Positions 62,955 to 64,000 of a DNA stretch of 64,000 nucleotides are shown in pieces; position 1 is the stretch's first letter, and each line of letters starts with the position of its first letter. Position numbers and translations under genes: made by a program. This stretch comes from Leptospiraceae bacterium (GTDB taxonomy: Bacteria > Spirochaetota > Leptospiria > Leptospirales > Leptospiraceae), in assembly GCA_016708435.1 (NCBI GenBank), contig JADJFV010000001.1, positions 868,001-932,000 on the forward strand, given 5' to 3'. A model generated the notes under the pieces. That model saw only the letters and a list, made by a program, of their open reading frames with translations, ran no database searches and was not told where the DNA came from.

Positions 62955-63767
62955 ATGGCAGTAGAAAAAGTAATTAACATTAACAATTTTGGAGGCACTA
63001 GCATGCTTACTAAAGTTGGATTAGGAGTTGCGGCACTTGTATTAATTTTTATCATTAATCCTTGCGTAATCGTTAGCCCCGGTCACAGAGGAGTCATTGT
63101 AAATCTAGGAGCTGTATCGGATAGAGTTTTAGATGCAGGGGTTCATTTCCGTATGCCGCTAGTGCAATCAGTCATTGAAATAGACACACGCGTATTAAAA
63201 GAAGAAACAAAAGCAGAGGCAGCGTCTAAAGACTTACAAAATATTTCTACTGTTATCGCTGTGAACTATCATTTAAAACCTGATATGGTAAATGATCTTT
63301 ATAAAACAATCGGTCTCAATTATGAAAGCGTAATCATTGATCCGGCAATTCAAGAAGTATTAAAAGGGGTTACTGCTAAGTATACCGCTGCGGAACTAAT
63401 TACTCTTAGAGAACAAGTCAGTCATAGTATCAAAGCAGCATTAGAAGCAAGATTAGAAAAATACCATATTGTAATTGATGATTTCTCTATCAAAGACTTT
63501 CAATTCTCTGCAACATTTGCGAAAGCAATTGAATCAAAGCAAGAAGCAGAACAGCTCGCATTAAAAGCAGAGAGAGATTTACAAAGAATTAAAATCGAAG
63601 CCGAGCAGCAAATAGCGACTGCCCGCGCCGAAGCAGAAACTCTTCGTTTAAAAAATGTATCTGTTTCTCCTCTCATGATTCAACTCAATGCAATCGACAA
63701 ATGGGATGGCAAGTTGCCACAATATATGCTCGGCGGCAACAGTGTTCCATTTATAAATATAAAGTAG
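62955..63767 (+). CDS. Prohibitin-type SPFH protein
   Basis: The 270-residue protein has one N-terminal membrane segment. An SPFH/prohibitin domain follows (RGVIVNLGAVSDRVLDAGVH, LQNISTVIAVNYHLKPDM, ALEARLEKYHIVIDDFSIKD). Then comes a long Ala/Glu-rich coiled coil (AEQLALKAERDLQRIKIEAE). Prohibitins assemble into large membrane rings that can act as scaffolds for proteases or lipids. In bacteria their partners are often FtsH or flotillin-like proteins. No such partner gene is present in the window. The gene stands alone. Confidence 0.88.
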   Translation: MAVEKVININNFGGTSMLTKVGLGVAALVLIFIINPCVIVSPGHRGVIVNLGAVSDRVLDAGVHFRMPLVQSVIEIDTRVLKEETKAEAASKDLQNISTVIAVNYHLKPDMVNDLYKTIGLNYESVIIDPAIQEVLKGVTAKYTAAELITLREQVSHSIKAALEARLEKYHIVIDDFSIKDFQFSATFAKAIESKQEAEQLALKAERDLQRIKIEAEQQIATARAEAETLRLKNVSVSPLMIQLNAIDKWDGKLPQYMLGGNSVPFINIK

Positions 63768-63838
63768 TTGGAATAATTTTTTTATTTAACATGCATGCTT
63801 TAATGGTTCAATGTCATTGAGATAAGAGTTATTTACCC

Positions 63839-64000
63839 CTGTCACCTCGAACATGCGAAGGCATTGGGTGCGGCCAAGCGCAGGGAGGAAAATCGTGAGA
63901 GGTCTATCTAGCTTAATAGTATCGTTTTAAGTAAGGTAGATTTCTCACCCCGCTCATTTGCTCAGTCGCAAATCGAACCACCAAGCGGTGTTCGAAATGA
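63839..64000. repeat. Dispersed intergenic repeat, copy 2
   Basis: This copy matches 17398-17520 at its ends (gtcacctcgaacat, gtgagaggtctatc, tagatttctcac and ttcgaaatga). The inner part differs. The window edge cuts it. It follows the prohibitin gene. Confidence 0.65.

Noticed and set aside
1..64000. tRNA, rRNA and CRISPR arrays
   Set aside because: No cloverleaf-like sequence, rRNA-like block or repeat-spacer array was found on reading the window. Short or unusual RNAs could be missed by eye.

Overview
The window looks like chromosomal DNA of a spirochaete of the Leptospiraceae/Leptospirales. The evidence is low GC with many TTG and GTG start candidates, many lipoproteins with short spirochaetal lipoboxes, an elongation factor G of the spirochaetal/mitochondrial (spdEFG1/mtEFG1) type, a DnaA with the Leptospira-style HTTV motif that lacks the usual Asp, a one-piece fused acyl-CoA mutase (IcmF) and a flagellar MotB. 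This placement is an inference from gene content. No rRNA or tRNA gene was seen.

Layout. 1-0.6 kb: the N-terminal part of FtsQ. 0.9-10.8 kb: an accessory island, almost all on the minus strand. It holds a toxin-like ORF with an Imm26 immunity gene, a remnant of a second Imm26 gene, a MazE/AbrB-type antitoxin without a visible toxin, a two-gene operon with a MotA-like protein that has no membrane segments, a large leucine-rich-repeat Roc-COR (Roco) GTPase gene broken by one frameshift, two HEPN-type genes next to it (one frameshifted), and a PIN-type toxin-antitoxin pair. 10.9-26.3 kb: mostly housekeeping genes: Tex, EF-G, an SDR, a sigma-54-type promoter in front of amtB-glnK, a STAS protein, a lipase lipoprotein, a spore-photoproduct-lyase-like radical SAM protein and MotB. 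26.3-31.6 kb: the zinc ribbon-icmF-thioesterase operon. 31.6-37.3 kb: an AT-rich intergenic region with a palindrome, dnaA without dnaN/recF, a lipoprotein, a TatT-like TPR protein behind a structured leader, murB and a STAS gene. 37.4-46.3 kb: a class A penicillin-binding protein, an LtaS/sulfatase-type membrane enzyme, a small alarmone synthetase, and an OmpA lipoprotein with an NHL-repeat lipoprotein. 47-55.1 kb: a four-gene minus-strand cluster (GH15 glycosidase, CusA/CzcA RND pump, fused OtsA-OtsB, diguanylate cyclase). 55.5-64 kb: a Kef-type antiporter, a stretch of decayed gene fragments, NhaA, a cyclic-nucleotide-binding protein, a broken porin, a DUF389 protein and a prohibitin-like protein.

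How the genes may work together. The most unusual assembly is the LRR-Roco GTPase gene, whose LRR part contains five near-identical 138-bp repeat units, translationally overlapping a HEPN (RxxxxH) gene and followed by a second HEPN gene. It has the sensor/switch/effector layout of an immune or abortive-infection module. The trehalose cluster couples synthesis (OtsAB), hydrolysis (GH15), an efflux pump and c-di-GMP signalling. The 57.4-58.1 kb stretch carries fragments of paralogues of three genes found intact or nearly so elsewhere in the window, which shows past duplication and decay. At least four genes are broken by single frameshifts, some in short A-tracts. Whether these are biological or sequencing errors cannot be decided from the sequence alone.
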